A stretch of 64,000 bases of DNA from Bacteroidota bacterium. GTDB lineage: Bacteria > Bacteroidota > Bacteroidia > Flavobacteriales > Weeksellaceae. Shown piece by piece: positions 16,866 to 24,487 of this stretch. Where the stretch lies: assembly GCA_023461035.1 (NCBI GenBank), contig JAEWOD010000035.1:228221-292220 (forward strand), read 5' to 3'. The number at the start of each line of letters is the position of its first letter. Position 1 is the stretch's first letter. The position numbers and the translations under genes are program-made. Below the pieces are notes generated by a model. The model saw nothing but the letters and a program-made list of their open reading frames with translations, was not told the origin of the DNA and made no database searches.

Positions 16866-18488
16866 TTGAAAGTTTACATTTTTAGAATTTTATGGGTAGC
16901 GTTTTTTACGCTGTATGCAATTCCTTCAGTAAAGGCTCAGGACAGAGTTGCTGAATTACTGGATAGTTTGGCCGCAGAAAAAAATGAAGAAAAAATCCTG
17001 AACCTCAACCTGAAAATTGCAGAAGAATTAAAGTTCCGGGACAAATCCCGTACTTCTTACTACATCAATCTTGCGGAAAAAAACGCTGAAAACATCAATT
17101 CGGAAAAGGTCTGGAAGGAGTTTTACGGAAAAGCGTTCAAGATTTATTCGGATATGGATGCGCTGGATGCTGCGCTGAATTATCTGCTGAAAGAATACGA
17201 TTATTATAAAAATACGGAAAGTTTAAAAAAATTCGAACTTGAAAATAAACTCGGTATTATTAATGCCCGACTTAACAATCCGGAAAAAGCGCTTATCTAT
17301 TTCAAAGGAATTCTTCCTTATTATCAAAAAGAAAAAAAATTTGATCTCATAGGCAAAACCTACAATAACATCGGATTATCTTATCTGAATCTGGAAAAAG
17401 CGGATTCCTCTTTGTTCTATTTTAAAAAGGGAATTACTGAAATTGAAAAAACGCCAAATCTGGAGGTAAAAGTACACCTGAAAGCCAATATTGCGCGTTG
17501 TTATGCAATACTGGGAGAGAATGATCAGGCGGAACAAAATTTTGAAGAAGCTACTCAATTGATTTCCGACACCTCAAATGATGGCATTCTCTGCTGGGTG
17601 CTTACGGAACGTGCAAAATTCTTTTACGATACTGAAAACATAGATAAGGCCATCGAATTTGCATTAAAAGCAGAAAAATTAGAACCTTCCAAAAATAGTT
17701 TTATTTATGCCGAAATTTTAAAAGTCCTTTACAGGGCTTATTATGAAAAAGAAGATTATAAAAAGTCTGCTTATTATTTCAAAGAATTTGATCAGGTAAG
17801 GGACAATCTGAATATAGAAGAAAAAGCGGTCAATGTCGAAAAGCTCAAAATCGAATATGATTATAAAATACGGGAACAGCAAAACGAATTAGCACAAACC
17901 CGAAAACGGACAAATCTTCTTTTGGCAATGGGCGGATTGGTCATTTTGCTGCTCGTTTTATTCATTTTCATGATCCGTTATAAAAACCGTTTGGTCAAAA
18001 TTAAACTCGAAAATGAAGTAAAAGAATTGCGAGAGAAAGAATTGAAACTCGAAATCGAATTGAAAAATAGAGAACTGGCATCAAAAACCATCCGGGAAAC
18101 CGAACAAAGCGAACTTATCAATATTGTGCAGAAAGATCTGAAAGAAATTCAGTCAAAAGCCATGCAATCCGAAACCAAACACGCTTTAAACCAATTGGTT
18201 TATAAAATAAAATCCAATGCTTCCCAAAATAACTGGGAAGAATTCGAACTTCGTTTTTCTCATGTCTATGAATCCTTTTATGAAAAGCTCAATACACTTC
18301 ATCCGAATTTAAGTCCACATGACAAAAGGATTTGTGCCCTTATCAAATTAAATCTTACCACAAAAGAAATCGCAAACATTACCAAAACTTCTTTGAAATC
18401 GATTGAAAACAACCGGACCCGGCTTCGTAAGAAATTAGGACTAACCAACAGTAAAATAGATTTAACCACTTATCTTTCTAATTTATAA
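16866..18488 (+). CDS. Membrane-anchored TPR regulator with C-terminal LuxR-like helix-turn-helix
   Basis: About 540 aa. Using the TTG at 16866 gives a clean signal-peptide-like N-terminus (MKVYIFRILWVAFFTLYAI, then PSVKAQ). The frame stays open to an ATG at 16704, but that would add an unusual 54-residue basic/hydrophobic extension, and a -7-like TATCTTTA lies at 16838-16845, between the two starts. The order is periplasmic TPR repeats, a transmembrane helix (LLLAMGGLVILLLVLFIFMI), a long coiled coil, and an HTH (ICALIKLNLTTKEIANIT...SIENNRTRLRKKLGL). Such proteins couple an envelope signal to transcription. It lies between genes for surface proteins, its likely targets. Two similar regulators occur at 37874 and 55665. 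Confidence 0.82.
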   Translation: MKVYIFRILWVAFFTLYAIPSVKAQDRVAELLDSLAAEKNEEKILNLNLKIAEELKFRDKSRTSYYINLAEKNAENINSEKVWKEFYGKAFKIYSDMDALDAALNYLLKEYDYYKNTESLKKFELENKLGIINARLNNPEKALIYFKGILPYYQKEKKFDLIGKTYNNIGLSYLNLEKADSSLFYFKKGITEIEKTPNLEVKVHLKANIARCYAILGENDQAEQNFEEATQLISDTSNDGILCWVLTERAKFFYDTENIDKAIEFALKAEKLEPSKNSFIYAEILKVLYRAYYEKEDYKKSAYYFKEFDQVRDNLNIEEKAVNVEKLKIEYDYKIREQQNELAQTRKRTNLLLAMGGLVILLLVLFIFMIRYKNRLVKIKLENEVKELREKELKLEIELKNRELASKTIRETEQSELINIVQKDLKEIQSKAMQSETKHALNQLVYKIKSNASQNNWEEFELRFSHVYESFYEKLNTLHPNLSPHDKRICALIKLNLTTKEIANITKTSLKSIENNRTRLRKKLGLTNSKIDLTTYLSNL

Positions 18489-18517
18489 ATACTTTATTAT
18501 CAATCCATTAAAAACAA

Positions 18518-18562
18518 AGTGAGTGGTAAATGAGTGGTTAAAATAAAGATAGTGAGTGTTTG
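18518..18562 (+). promoter_or_regulatory. Helically phased direct repeats, possible regulator binding site
   Basis: GAGTGGT occurs at 18521 and 18532 and GAGTGTT at 18554, spacings of 11 and 22 bp (one and two helical turns). The array lies after the TPR-HTH regulator gene and about 70 nt before the start of the next T9SS protein gene. Confidence 0.35.
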
Positions 18563-18630
18563 AACAATGCTCATTTATTTTGAAATATTTTTCTTAAATA
18601 TGAAATTTGGGTTAAATATTTCGATTGAAC

Positions 18631-20244
18631 ATGAAAAAATTTACATTACTATTTACTATCATCGCTTCCGGAATTTTAATGGGACAATGGACGGAAGATT
18701 ATGAAGTCAACACGCTGGTAGCAGATGCTCCCACAGGCGATATTCAATCCATCGGCACAAATGACGGAAAAACCTATGTGATTTTTTGGGATGAAACTGA
18801 CGGATATGAGTTACGCGTTCAACTTTTAGATGCCGATGGCAATCAGCAATGGGGATCTAACGGCATTCTTGCCAATGACACGGCAGATAACGGAACCTGG
18901 ACGGCCATACGATCACAGGCCGTAGACGAGGAAGGAAATCTATACATTGCATTTACAGCAACCAATGACAGCAAAGGTTATATCAATAAAATCTCTCCCG
19001 ACGGCGAACAGTTATTTGGAGCTGGCGGAATAGCCGTCACGGACGGATGGGATATGAAAATCCTCCCTATGAGCGACGGAGGCGCTATCGCAAGCTGGGT
19101 TGGGACAGGCGTTGGTTTGCTGATGCGCTATGACGCATCCGGAAACGAAGTTTGGGATGCACCGCTTGAGGTAGCATCACCTGATTCCTCCAATCCTTTT
19201 GCTTCAATTGGTGAACTGGTTGGTTTATCTGACGGATCTTTCATTACATTGATTCATACAAAGGGTACAAGTTGGAGTGTAAATTCCATTTTTTGGGCGC
19301 AACGATATGATGCCGACGGAGCTGCAATTTGGGCTGATCCGGTACAAATTTCTACACAAACTACCATGAGTAATCGTCGTTATCCTGTCCTGCAGGATGG
19401 TGATGTTACTTATCTGGGATATTATGGTTCTACAGGCTTTCGTTTTGATTCATTTTTACAGCGAATTAATCCTGACGGAACTTTGCCTTGGGGCATAGAC
19501 GGTTCTGATTTCGGGATAGATGATAATTTCTATGAAATGACCACCAGTATCGCAATGGAAGAAGGTTCAGACCATATATGGGCAACAGCCAATATTACCA
19601 ACAGCAATCAGTCAGAGTACGGGCAATCGGTTCAGAAATTCAATAAGGAAACCGGAGAGCCGCTATTGGATACTTTCGGAAAAACTGTTTTTCCGGTAAA
19701 TGCTGATAACTGGATCAGTGTAGGTGATCTTCAGTTGGTGAATGACAAACCCTTATTTCTGTTTTCAAACGGCATCAGTGACGGCGTAAATTCCATACAA
19801 CTGGGCGTGGCTTTGCTGGATGAAGAAGGAGAATTTGCCTGGGATGAAGAATATAAAATGATTGCGACAAGTCCGGGAAACAAAGGCCGTTTTGATTTTA
19901 CCCGAAATGTGGACGGGCAGAGTGTAGCTGTTTGGACGGAACTTCGCGATGGTGCATCCAAAGCTTATGCGCAAAACATATTTGTGGAGGATGATACAGC
20001 AGGTATAAATGATTTCAACACACAATCTATTTCTATCTATCCCAATCCAACTTCCGGAATCCTGCATATTCAGTCCGATGTGGCGATTGAAAAAATTGAA
20101 ATTTTTAGTTTGACCGGACAATTGCTTAAAAAAGAACACTCAACCACCGAATTGAACCTAAATAACCTGAACAAAGGAGTTTACTTGATTAAAATTTCCC
20201 CGGAAAAGGGAACCTCTCTCACAAAAAAAATAATTCGCAAGTAA
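18631..20244 (+). CDS. Secreted protein with T9SS type A sorting domain
   Basis: A 537-aa secreted protein. I chose the ATG at 18631 (MKKFTLLFTIIASGILMGQ signal peptide) over a TTG two codons upstream. The body consists of repeated beta-strand segments with Asp-Gly turns (AVDEEGNLYIAFTA, INKISPDGEQLFG, QRINPDGTLPWGIDG), consistent with a beta-propeller. The C-terminus has a textbook sorting domain: SIYPNPTSGILHIQS, KIEIFSLTGQLL, NLNKGVYLIKIS, LTKKIIRK. It follows the TPR-HTH regulator and a phased repeat array, and ends with a strong terminator. It is probably part of a regulated surface locus. No enzyme motif is visible. Confidence 0.87.
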   Translation: MKKFTLLFTIIASGILMGQWTEDYEVNTLVADAPTGDIQSIGTNDGKTYVIFWDETDGYELRVQLLDADGNQQWGSNGILANDTADNGTWTAIRSQAVDEEGNLYIAFTATNDSKGYINKISPDGEQLFGAGGIAVTDGWDMKILPMSDGGAIASWVGTGVGLLMRYDASGNEVWDAPLEVASPDSSNPFASIGELVGLSDGSFITLIHTKGTSWSVNSIFWAQRYDADGAAIWADPVQISTQTTMSNRRYPVLQDGDVTYLGYYGSTGFRFDSFLQRINPDGTLPWGIDGSDFGIDDNFYEMTTSIAMEEGSDHIWATANITNSNQSEYGQSVQKFNKETGEPLLDTFGKTVFPVNADNWISVGDLQLVNDKPLFLFSNGISDGVNSIQLGVALLDEEGEFAWDEEYKMIATSPGNKGRFDFTRNVDGQSVAVWTELRDGASKAYAQNIFVEDDTAGINDFNTQSISIYPNPTSGILHIQSDVAIEKIEIFSLTGQLLKKEHSTTELNLNNLNKGVYLIKISPEKGTSLTKKIIRK

Positions 20245-20266
20245 ACTTGATTTGTTCTAAAACCGG

Positions 20267-20289
20267 CACCGGGAGTCATGCTTCCGGTG
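20267..20289 (+). terminator. Intrinsic terminator after the T9SS protein gene
   Basis: CACCGGGAG and CTTCCGGTG form a 9-bp stem (one G-T pair) with a 5-nt loop, followed directly by TTTTTTATTTTT. Confidence 0.8.
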
Positions 20290-20293
20290 TTTT

Positions 20294-20521
20294 TTATTTT
20301 TCCAATTTCTTCAACCCTTCCAGAATCTCTCCCAACCCATTGGTTTTGATTTCAAAAAGTGTGGCTAACTGCATTCCGAGTTTACCCGGAGGAAAACCTT
20401 TAGCTGCAAACCATTCGAGGTAATAAACCGGCAAGTCACAAAGTTTCCGGCCTTTGTATTTCCCAAAAGGCATTTTGGCTGTGATGAGTTCTTTTAATAT
20501 TTCGGGGTTGGGTTGCTGCAT
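20294..20521 (-). CDS. DUF3820 family protein
   Basis: A 75-aa cytoplasmic protein resembling the DUF3820 family: MPFGKYKGRKLCDLPVYYLEWFAAKGFPPGKLG is the conserved core (residues about 18-50). Members are small and of unclear role; the name 'putative quorum-sensing-regulated virulence factor' used for some rests on little evidence. It starts at an ATG at 20521. Its stop is about 50 nt past the convergent T9SS gene, with the shared terminator between. It stands between that gene and a short repeat array. Confidence 0.85.
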   Translation of the reverse strand: MQQPNPEILKELITAKMPFGKYKGRKLCDLPVYYLEWFAAKGFPPGKLGMQLATLFEIKTNGLGEILEGLKKLEK

Positions 20522-20537
20522 TAATTTTATATACTCC

Positions 20538-20613
20538 GGCTTCGAGTTCCTCAGCCATCGAAAATGAATATTTTTTTGAGGTTCTCGAAGGCGTTCCCTG
20601 AGGTTCTCGAAGG
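20538..20613. repeat. Degenerate repeat array around GAGGTTCTCGAAGG
   Basis: TGAGGTTCTCGAAGG is present at 20577-20591 and 20599-20613 (22-bp period), and a diverged inverted half, CTTCGAGTTCCTCAG, lies at 20540-20554. It fills the gap between the DUF3820 and rhodanese genes. Confidence 0.6.
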
Positions 20614-20617
20614 GGAA

Positions 20618-20983
20618 TTATTTTTTATACGCCGAATACCCATCTTTCAGATTCACGACCTTTTTAAATCCGGCTTGTTGCATTTTGGTGCTGGCTTCGG
20701 TACTTCTACCACCTGCTTGGCAATACACATAATAGGTTTTTTCTGGATCCAAATCCTGAATCATCGAATCAAAATCCTCCGACATAAAATCATAATTGAC
20801 CGAATTCGGAATATTTCCTTCTTTGAATTCTTCCGGTGTCCTGACATCCAGCAAAACATTGTTCACATCATTGAAGTCAATTTGGCTTAAATCGTTTACC
20901 GAAGTTATTTCGGTGGATTCATTTTTTGGTTGACAACTCGTCAGAAATATCAAAGAAGCTATAATTAACAAAAATGATTTCAT
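20618..20983 (-). CDS. Rhodanese-domain lipoprotein
   Basis: About 121 aa from the ATG at 20983 (MKSFLLIIASLIFLTSCQ); the frame extends seven codons further but this start gives a correct lipoprotein signal with lipobox LTSC. The mature part is one rhodanese domain: LLDVRTPEEFKEGNIPNSVN, then the active-site loop YCQAGGRST with the catalytic Cys. Such proteins transfer sulfane sulfur or bind small oxyanions; this one should be anchored in the periplasm or outer membrane. It sits between DUF3820 and pth, on the same strand as pth. Confidence 0.9.
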   Translation of the reverse strand: MKSFLLIIASLIFLTSCQPKNESTEITSVNDLSQIDFNDVNNVLLDVRTPEEFKEGNIPNSVNYDFMSEDFDSMIQDLDPEKTYYVYCQAGGRSTEASTKMQQAGFKKVVNLKDGYSAYKK

Positions 20984-21031
20984 GATTTTTATTTCTTTAT
21001 ACATTATACAATTCTACTTTATACAACTAAT

Positions 21032-21598
21032 TCATTTCCCGTTAAATGCATTCATCGTATTATTCAATCCACTAAAGATAAAGCTTAAAATAGCATCGGC
21101 GACAAAATTTAACCTTTCGGGCAATTTTTCCACCTCTTCTTCGCTCCACATTCCCAATACGAAATCCACTTGTCTTCCCTGCTCAAATTCGTTTCCCACA
21201 CCAAACCTTAGCCGTGCATAATTTTGATTTTGCAATTTATTTTGAATGTCTTTCAGTCCGTTATGACCACCGTCGCTTCCCTTTCCCCGAATGCGGATAG
21301 TACCGAAAGACAAATTCAAATCATCTGTTACCACAAAAATATTTTCAATCGGGATTCCTTCTTTCACCATCCAAAACCTTACGGCATCCCCGCTCAGATT
21401 CATATAAGTGTTAGGTTTCAAAACCGTTACAGGACGGGCTTTGTATTTGAATTGAGCAACTTCGCCGAAATTGGACGCAGCAAATTTCGCCTCTACTTTT
21501 TTTACCAATTCTTCTATCGCCAAAAAACCGACATTATGTCGTGTATACCGATATTTTTCACCGATGTTTCCTAGCCCGACGATTAAATATTTTTGCAT
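21032..21598 (-). CDS. pth: Aminoacyl-tRNA hydrolase (peptidyl-tRNA hydrolase)
   Basis: Releases peptides from stalled peptidyl-tRNAs. At 188 aa it is full length. Family motifs are GLGNIGEKYRYTRHNVGF (catalytic His at residue 21), KPNTYMNLSGDAV, VVTDDLNLSFGTIRIRGKGS, GGHNGLKDI and RLRFGVG. It is followed downstream by the rhodanese gene on the same strand and diverges from the metallo-beta-lactamase-fold hydrolase gene. Confidence 0.95.
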   Translation of the reverse strand: MQKYLIVGLGNIGEKYRYTRHNVGFLAIEELVKKVEAKFAASNFGEVAQFKYKARPVTVLKPNTYMNLSGDAVRFWMVKEGIPIENIFVVTDDLNLSFGTIRIRGKGSDGGHNGLKDIQNKLQNQNYARLRFGVGNEFEQGRQVDFVLGMWSEEEVEKLPERLNFVADAILSFIFSGLNNTMNAFNGK

Positions 21599-21687
21599 TT
21601 GACAAATTTATAAGGATTTTTTTTCAACTTCGAATTCTCAACTTCGAATTTCGTATAATTGCAGAACAAATCTTTTTTCACTACAAA

Positions 21688-22554
21688 ATGAAACTTTATC
21701 CTATCGAAACAGGAAATTTCAAATTGGATGGTGGCGCCATGTTTGGCACGATTCCAAAGAGCATCTGGCAAAAAACAAATCCGGCGGACAGTCAGAATAA
21801 AATCGAGCTGGCCATGCGCGCGTTGCTTATCGAAGACGGAGACCGTTTGATTTTGATCGATTGCGGAATCGGAAATAAACAATCCGACAAATTTTTCGGC
21901 TATTATGATTTATGGGGCGATTATGATCTGGAAACTTCTTTGGCACAATATGGATTTTCAAAAGATGATGTAACCGATGTGTTTTTGACACATCTTCATT
22001 TTGACCATTGTGGTGGCGCCGTTCAAATGGACATGACAAACGGAGGTTATGAATTGACTTTTAAAAACGCAAAATACTGGAGTAATTCCAACCATTGGGA
22101 ATGGGCGACAAAGCCCAATCCGCGTGAAAAAGCTTCCTTTCTTCCGGAGAATTTTCTTTCCATTAAAGAGTCGGGGAATTTAAATCTGATTGACGTTCCG
22201 ACAGAAGGAAATTGGTTAAAGGACTCTCCACTTGGTTTTGACATCATTTTTGTTAACGGCCATACCGACAAACAAATGCTTCCCGTCATCAAATACAAAG
22301 GAAAAACAATCGTCTATGTTGCTGATCTGGTAGCGACGGTCGGGCATATTCCATTGGTTTATGTGATGGGATACGACACAAGGCCGCTTTTGACCATGCA
22401 GGAAAAAGGTGATTTTTTGGAAAAAGCAGCAGCGGAAGAATACCTGTTTTTCTTTGAACACGATCCTTACAGAGAATTGGCCACCGTAACCAAAACAGAA
22501 AAAGGAGTACTTCTGGACTCAACCTATTCATTTTCAGAAGTTTTTGGGAATTAA
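21688..22554 (+). CDS. Metallo-beta-lactamase-fold hydrolase
   Basis: About 288 aa from the ATG at 21688 (MKLYPIETGNFKLDGGAMFG). The frame is open back to 21541, overlapping pth, but that extension does not resemble protein. The zinc motif HLHFDHCGGA gives His102, His104, Asp106 and His107, with IDCGIG earlier and the later VNGHTDKQMLP, YVADLVATVGH and EHDP segments supplying the other expected ligands. Members include quorum-quenching lactonases and many uncharacterised hydrolases; the substrate is unknown. It has no operon partner before ricT, which has its own promoter. Confidence 0.88.
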   Translation: MKLYPIETGNFKLDGGAMFGTIPKSIWQKTNPADSQNKIELAMRALLIEDGDRLILIDCGIGNKQSDKFFGYYDLWGDYDLETSLAQYGFSKDDVTDVFLTHLHFDHCGGAVQMDMTNGGYELTFKNAKYWSNSNHWEWATKPNPREKASFLPENFLSIKESGNLNLIDVPTEGNWLKDSPLGFDIIFVNGHTDKQMLPVIKYKGKTIVYVADLVATVGHIPLVYVMGYDTRPLLTMQEKGDFLEKAAAEEYLFFFEHDPYRELATVTKTEKGVLLDSTYSFSEVFGN

Positions 22555-22584
22555 TTATTTCCAAATGCAACCATTAAAAATTTC

Positions 22585-22592
22585 TATCTTTG
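22585..22592 (+). promoter_or_regulatory. Bacteroidota -7 promoter element for ricT
   Basis: TATCTTTG matches TAnnTTTG exactly, 23 nt before the ricT start. A convincing -33 TTTG is not present at the normal spacing. Confidence 0.55.
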
Positions 22593-22615
22593 TACGTTAG
22601 AATTAATGTAGATAT

Positions 22616-24037
22616 ATGAGTTGTGGAAGCTGTGGAACTTCATCAAGCGGATTGCCGAAAGGCTGTAAGAATAATGGTGCATGTGGAATAGACAGCGGAT
22701 GCGGGAAATTGCCTGTATTTGACTGGTTATCCAATATGCGTTTACCAAACGGTCAATTGGCGTTCAATTGCGTAGAAGTCCGATTTAAAAACGATAGAAA
22801 ACAATACTATATAAATAGTCATAATCTCCCATTGGGGATTGGTGATGTTGTAGCGGTCGAAGCCCAATCCGGGCACGATATCGGTGTTATAACCCTTACC
22901 GGAGAATTGGTCAGAGTTCAAATGAAGAAAAGAAACCTGACGGAAAATTCGGAAGATGTTAAAAAAATATACCGCAAAGCCAACGAAAAAGACATCGAAA
23001 CCTGGCAATCCTTCAGGGAAAAAGAACAGGAGACCAAAATGCGCGCACGCAGAATTGCGGTGGATTTAGGTTTGGAAATGAAAATTACCGATGTCGAATA
23101 CCAAGGCGACGGAATCAAAGCCATTTTTTATTATACGGCAGAAGGACGTGTCGATTTCCGCGAATTAATCAAACAATATGCATCTGCTTTTTCTGTCCGC
23201 ATCGAAATGAAACAAATCGGCTATCGCCAGGAAGCCGCAAAAGTGGGTGGAATCGGTTCATGTGGGCGTGAATTATGCTGTTCCACCTGGTTGACCGATT
23301 TCCGTTCTGTCAACACGGCGGCAGCGCGATACCAACAATTGTCCATCAATCCTCAAAAGCTGGCCGGACAATGCGGAAAACTAAAATGTTGTTTGAATTA
23401 CGAGCTGGACACTTATCTGGATGCTTTGGATGAATTTCCTTCGCTCGAAAGTACATTTGAAACCGAAAAAGGTTCGGCGAGCTGTATGAAAATCGATGTA
23501 TTTAAAAAAGAAATGTGGTTTGCCTATACAGAGGGTGGTTTTAATTGGCACAAATTCTCGTTGGATCAAGTAAAAGATTTTATTGCCGTCAGTAAAAATG
23601 GTGGTAAAACCGCTACACTGGAAGAGCTGGAAAAAGATACAATCGTAGAAACCAAAAAGGATTTTGTTGATGTGATTGAAGAGAATTCTTTGGAAAGATT
23701 TGAACGAAAAAACCGCAATAGAAACAAAAACCGTAATCGTCAGGACAAACAAAAACCTCATTCCGATTTAAAGTCAGACAAAAATAACCGTCCTGAAAGA
23801 AATCAAAAATCGGAAAAATCAGGAATCAAAGAGAAACAGAACCGACCGGATCGATCCCGCCGGCCGGAAAAACCAAAAAGCGATAACCGTAAACCGGAGC
23901 AAAAAAGCAATCCGCAAAATCAATCCAAAAATCAGGATTCGGAAGGAAACCCAAATAAGTCCAAATCCCATAAACCTCGTAAAAATAAAAAAAGAAACAA
24001 CCGTGATAATCCAAACAAAAACGATGAAAATTCATAG
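22616..24037 (+). CDS. ricT: PSP1-domain protein, RicT-like, with long basic tail
   Basis: A 473-aa protein of the PSP1/RicT (YaaT) family, iron-sulfur RNA-metabolism cofactors best known from Bacillus. The N-terminus is Cys-rich (MSCGSCGTSS...KNNGACGIDSGCG), and the core has PSP1 features: EVRFKNDRKQYY, EGRVDFRELIKQYA, IGSCGRELCCSTWL and GQCGKLKCCLNYE, with the conserved Cys pairs. From about residue 365 the tail is a low-complexity Lys/Arg/Asn/Gln region without structure, likely to bind RNA. It overlaps the gldH start by 14 nt. The order ricT-gldH-PBP1A is typical of Flavobacteriia. Confidence 0.9.
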   Translation: MSCGSCGTSSSGLPKGCKNNGACGIDSGCGKLPVFDWLSNMRLPNGQLAFNCVEVRFKNDRKQYYINSHNLPLGIGDVVAVEAQSGHDIGVITLTGELVRVQMKKRNLTENSEDVKKIYRKANEKDIETWQSFREKEQETKMRARRIAVDLGLEMKITDVEYQGDGIKAIFYYTAEGRVDFRELIKQYASAFSVRIEMKQIGYRQEAAKVGGIGSCGRELCCSTWLTDFRSVNTAAARYQQLSINPQKLAGQCGKLKCCLNYELDTYLDALDEFPSLESTFETEKGSASCMKIDVFKKEMWFAYTEGGFNWHKFSLDQVKDFIAVSKNGGKTATLEELEKDTIVETKKDFVDVIEENSLERFERKNRNRNKNRNRQDKQKPHSDLKSDKNNRPERNQKSEKSGIKEKQNRPDRSRRPEKPKSDNRKPEQKSNPQNQSKNQDSEGNPNKSKSHKPRKNKKRNNRDNPNKNDENS

Positions 24038-24482
24038 TTGGGTGATGCTTTTGGCTGGTTTTGTATTTTTTATACAATGCGATTCGCCCCATTTTTATCA
24101 GGAACAGGTTTCCACTCAAAACCATTGGAATAAAGATGCTGTGGTCACATTTGATTTCGAAGTAAAAGACACGGTCGGGAAATATGATTTCTATTTGTTA
24201 AGTAGAAATAACAATGAATATTCTTACAGTAATCTTTATTTATTTACAAAATTGACCACTCCAAAAGGAGAAACCTATACGGACACTTTACAATATTATT
24301 TGGCATTTCAAGACGGCGAATGGGTAGGAAAAGGCAATAGTTTAAAGGAACTATACCTTTTATACAGAGAAAACGTTTCACTTAAAGATACCGGAAATTA
24401 TCAACTTTCAGTTTGGCACGGTATGCGTGAAGAGAATTTATCCGGAATTGAAGACATCAGTTTAATTGTGGACAAAAAATAA
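24024..24482 (+). CDS. gldH: Gliding motility lipoprotein GldH
   Basis: About 152 aa from the ATG at 24024 (MKIHSWVMLLAGFVFFIQCD), a lipoprotein signal with Cys at the lipobox. The mature part is short and beta-rich (WNKDAVVTFDFEVKDTVGKYDFYLLSRN, GETYTDTLQYYLAF, GTYQLSVWHGMR-like NYQLSVWHGMRE), as in GldH, which is needed for gliding in Flavobacterium and for chitin use there. Placement between ricT and PBP1A supports the name. The start lies within the last codons of ricT in another frame, a sign of translational coupling. Gliding itself is not established for this organism. Confidence 0.87.
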   Translation: MKIHSWVMLLAGFVFFIQCDSPHFYQEQVSTQNHWNKDAVVTFDFEVKDTVGKYDFYLLSRNNNEYSYSNLYLFTKLTTPKGETYTDTLQYYLAFQDGEWVGKGNSLKELYLLYRENVSLKDTGNYQLSVWHGMREENLSGIEDISLIVDKK

Positions 24483-24487
24483 AGGAA

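Noticed and set aside
21541..21687. Upstream extension of the metallo-beta-lactamase-fold gene
   Set aside because: The extra 49 codons overlap pth on the other strand and do not resemble the family; the ATG at 21688 gives the normal start.
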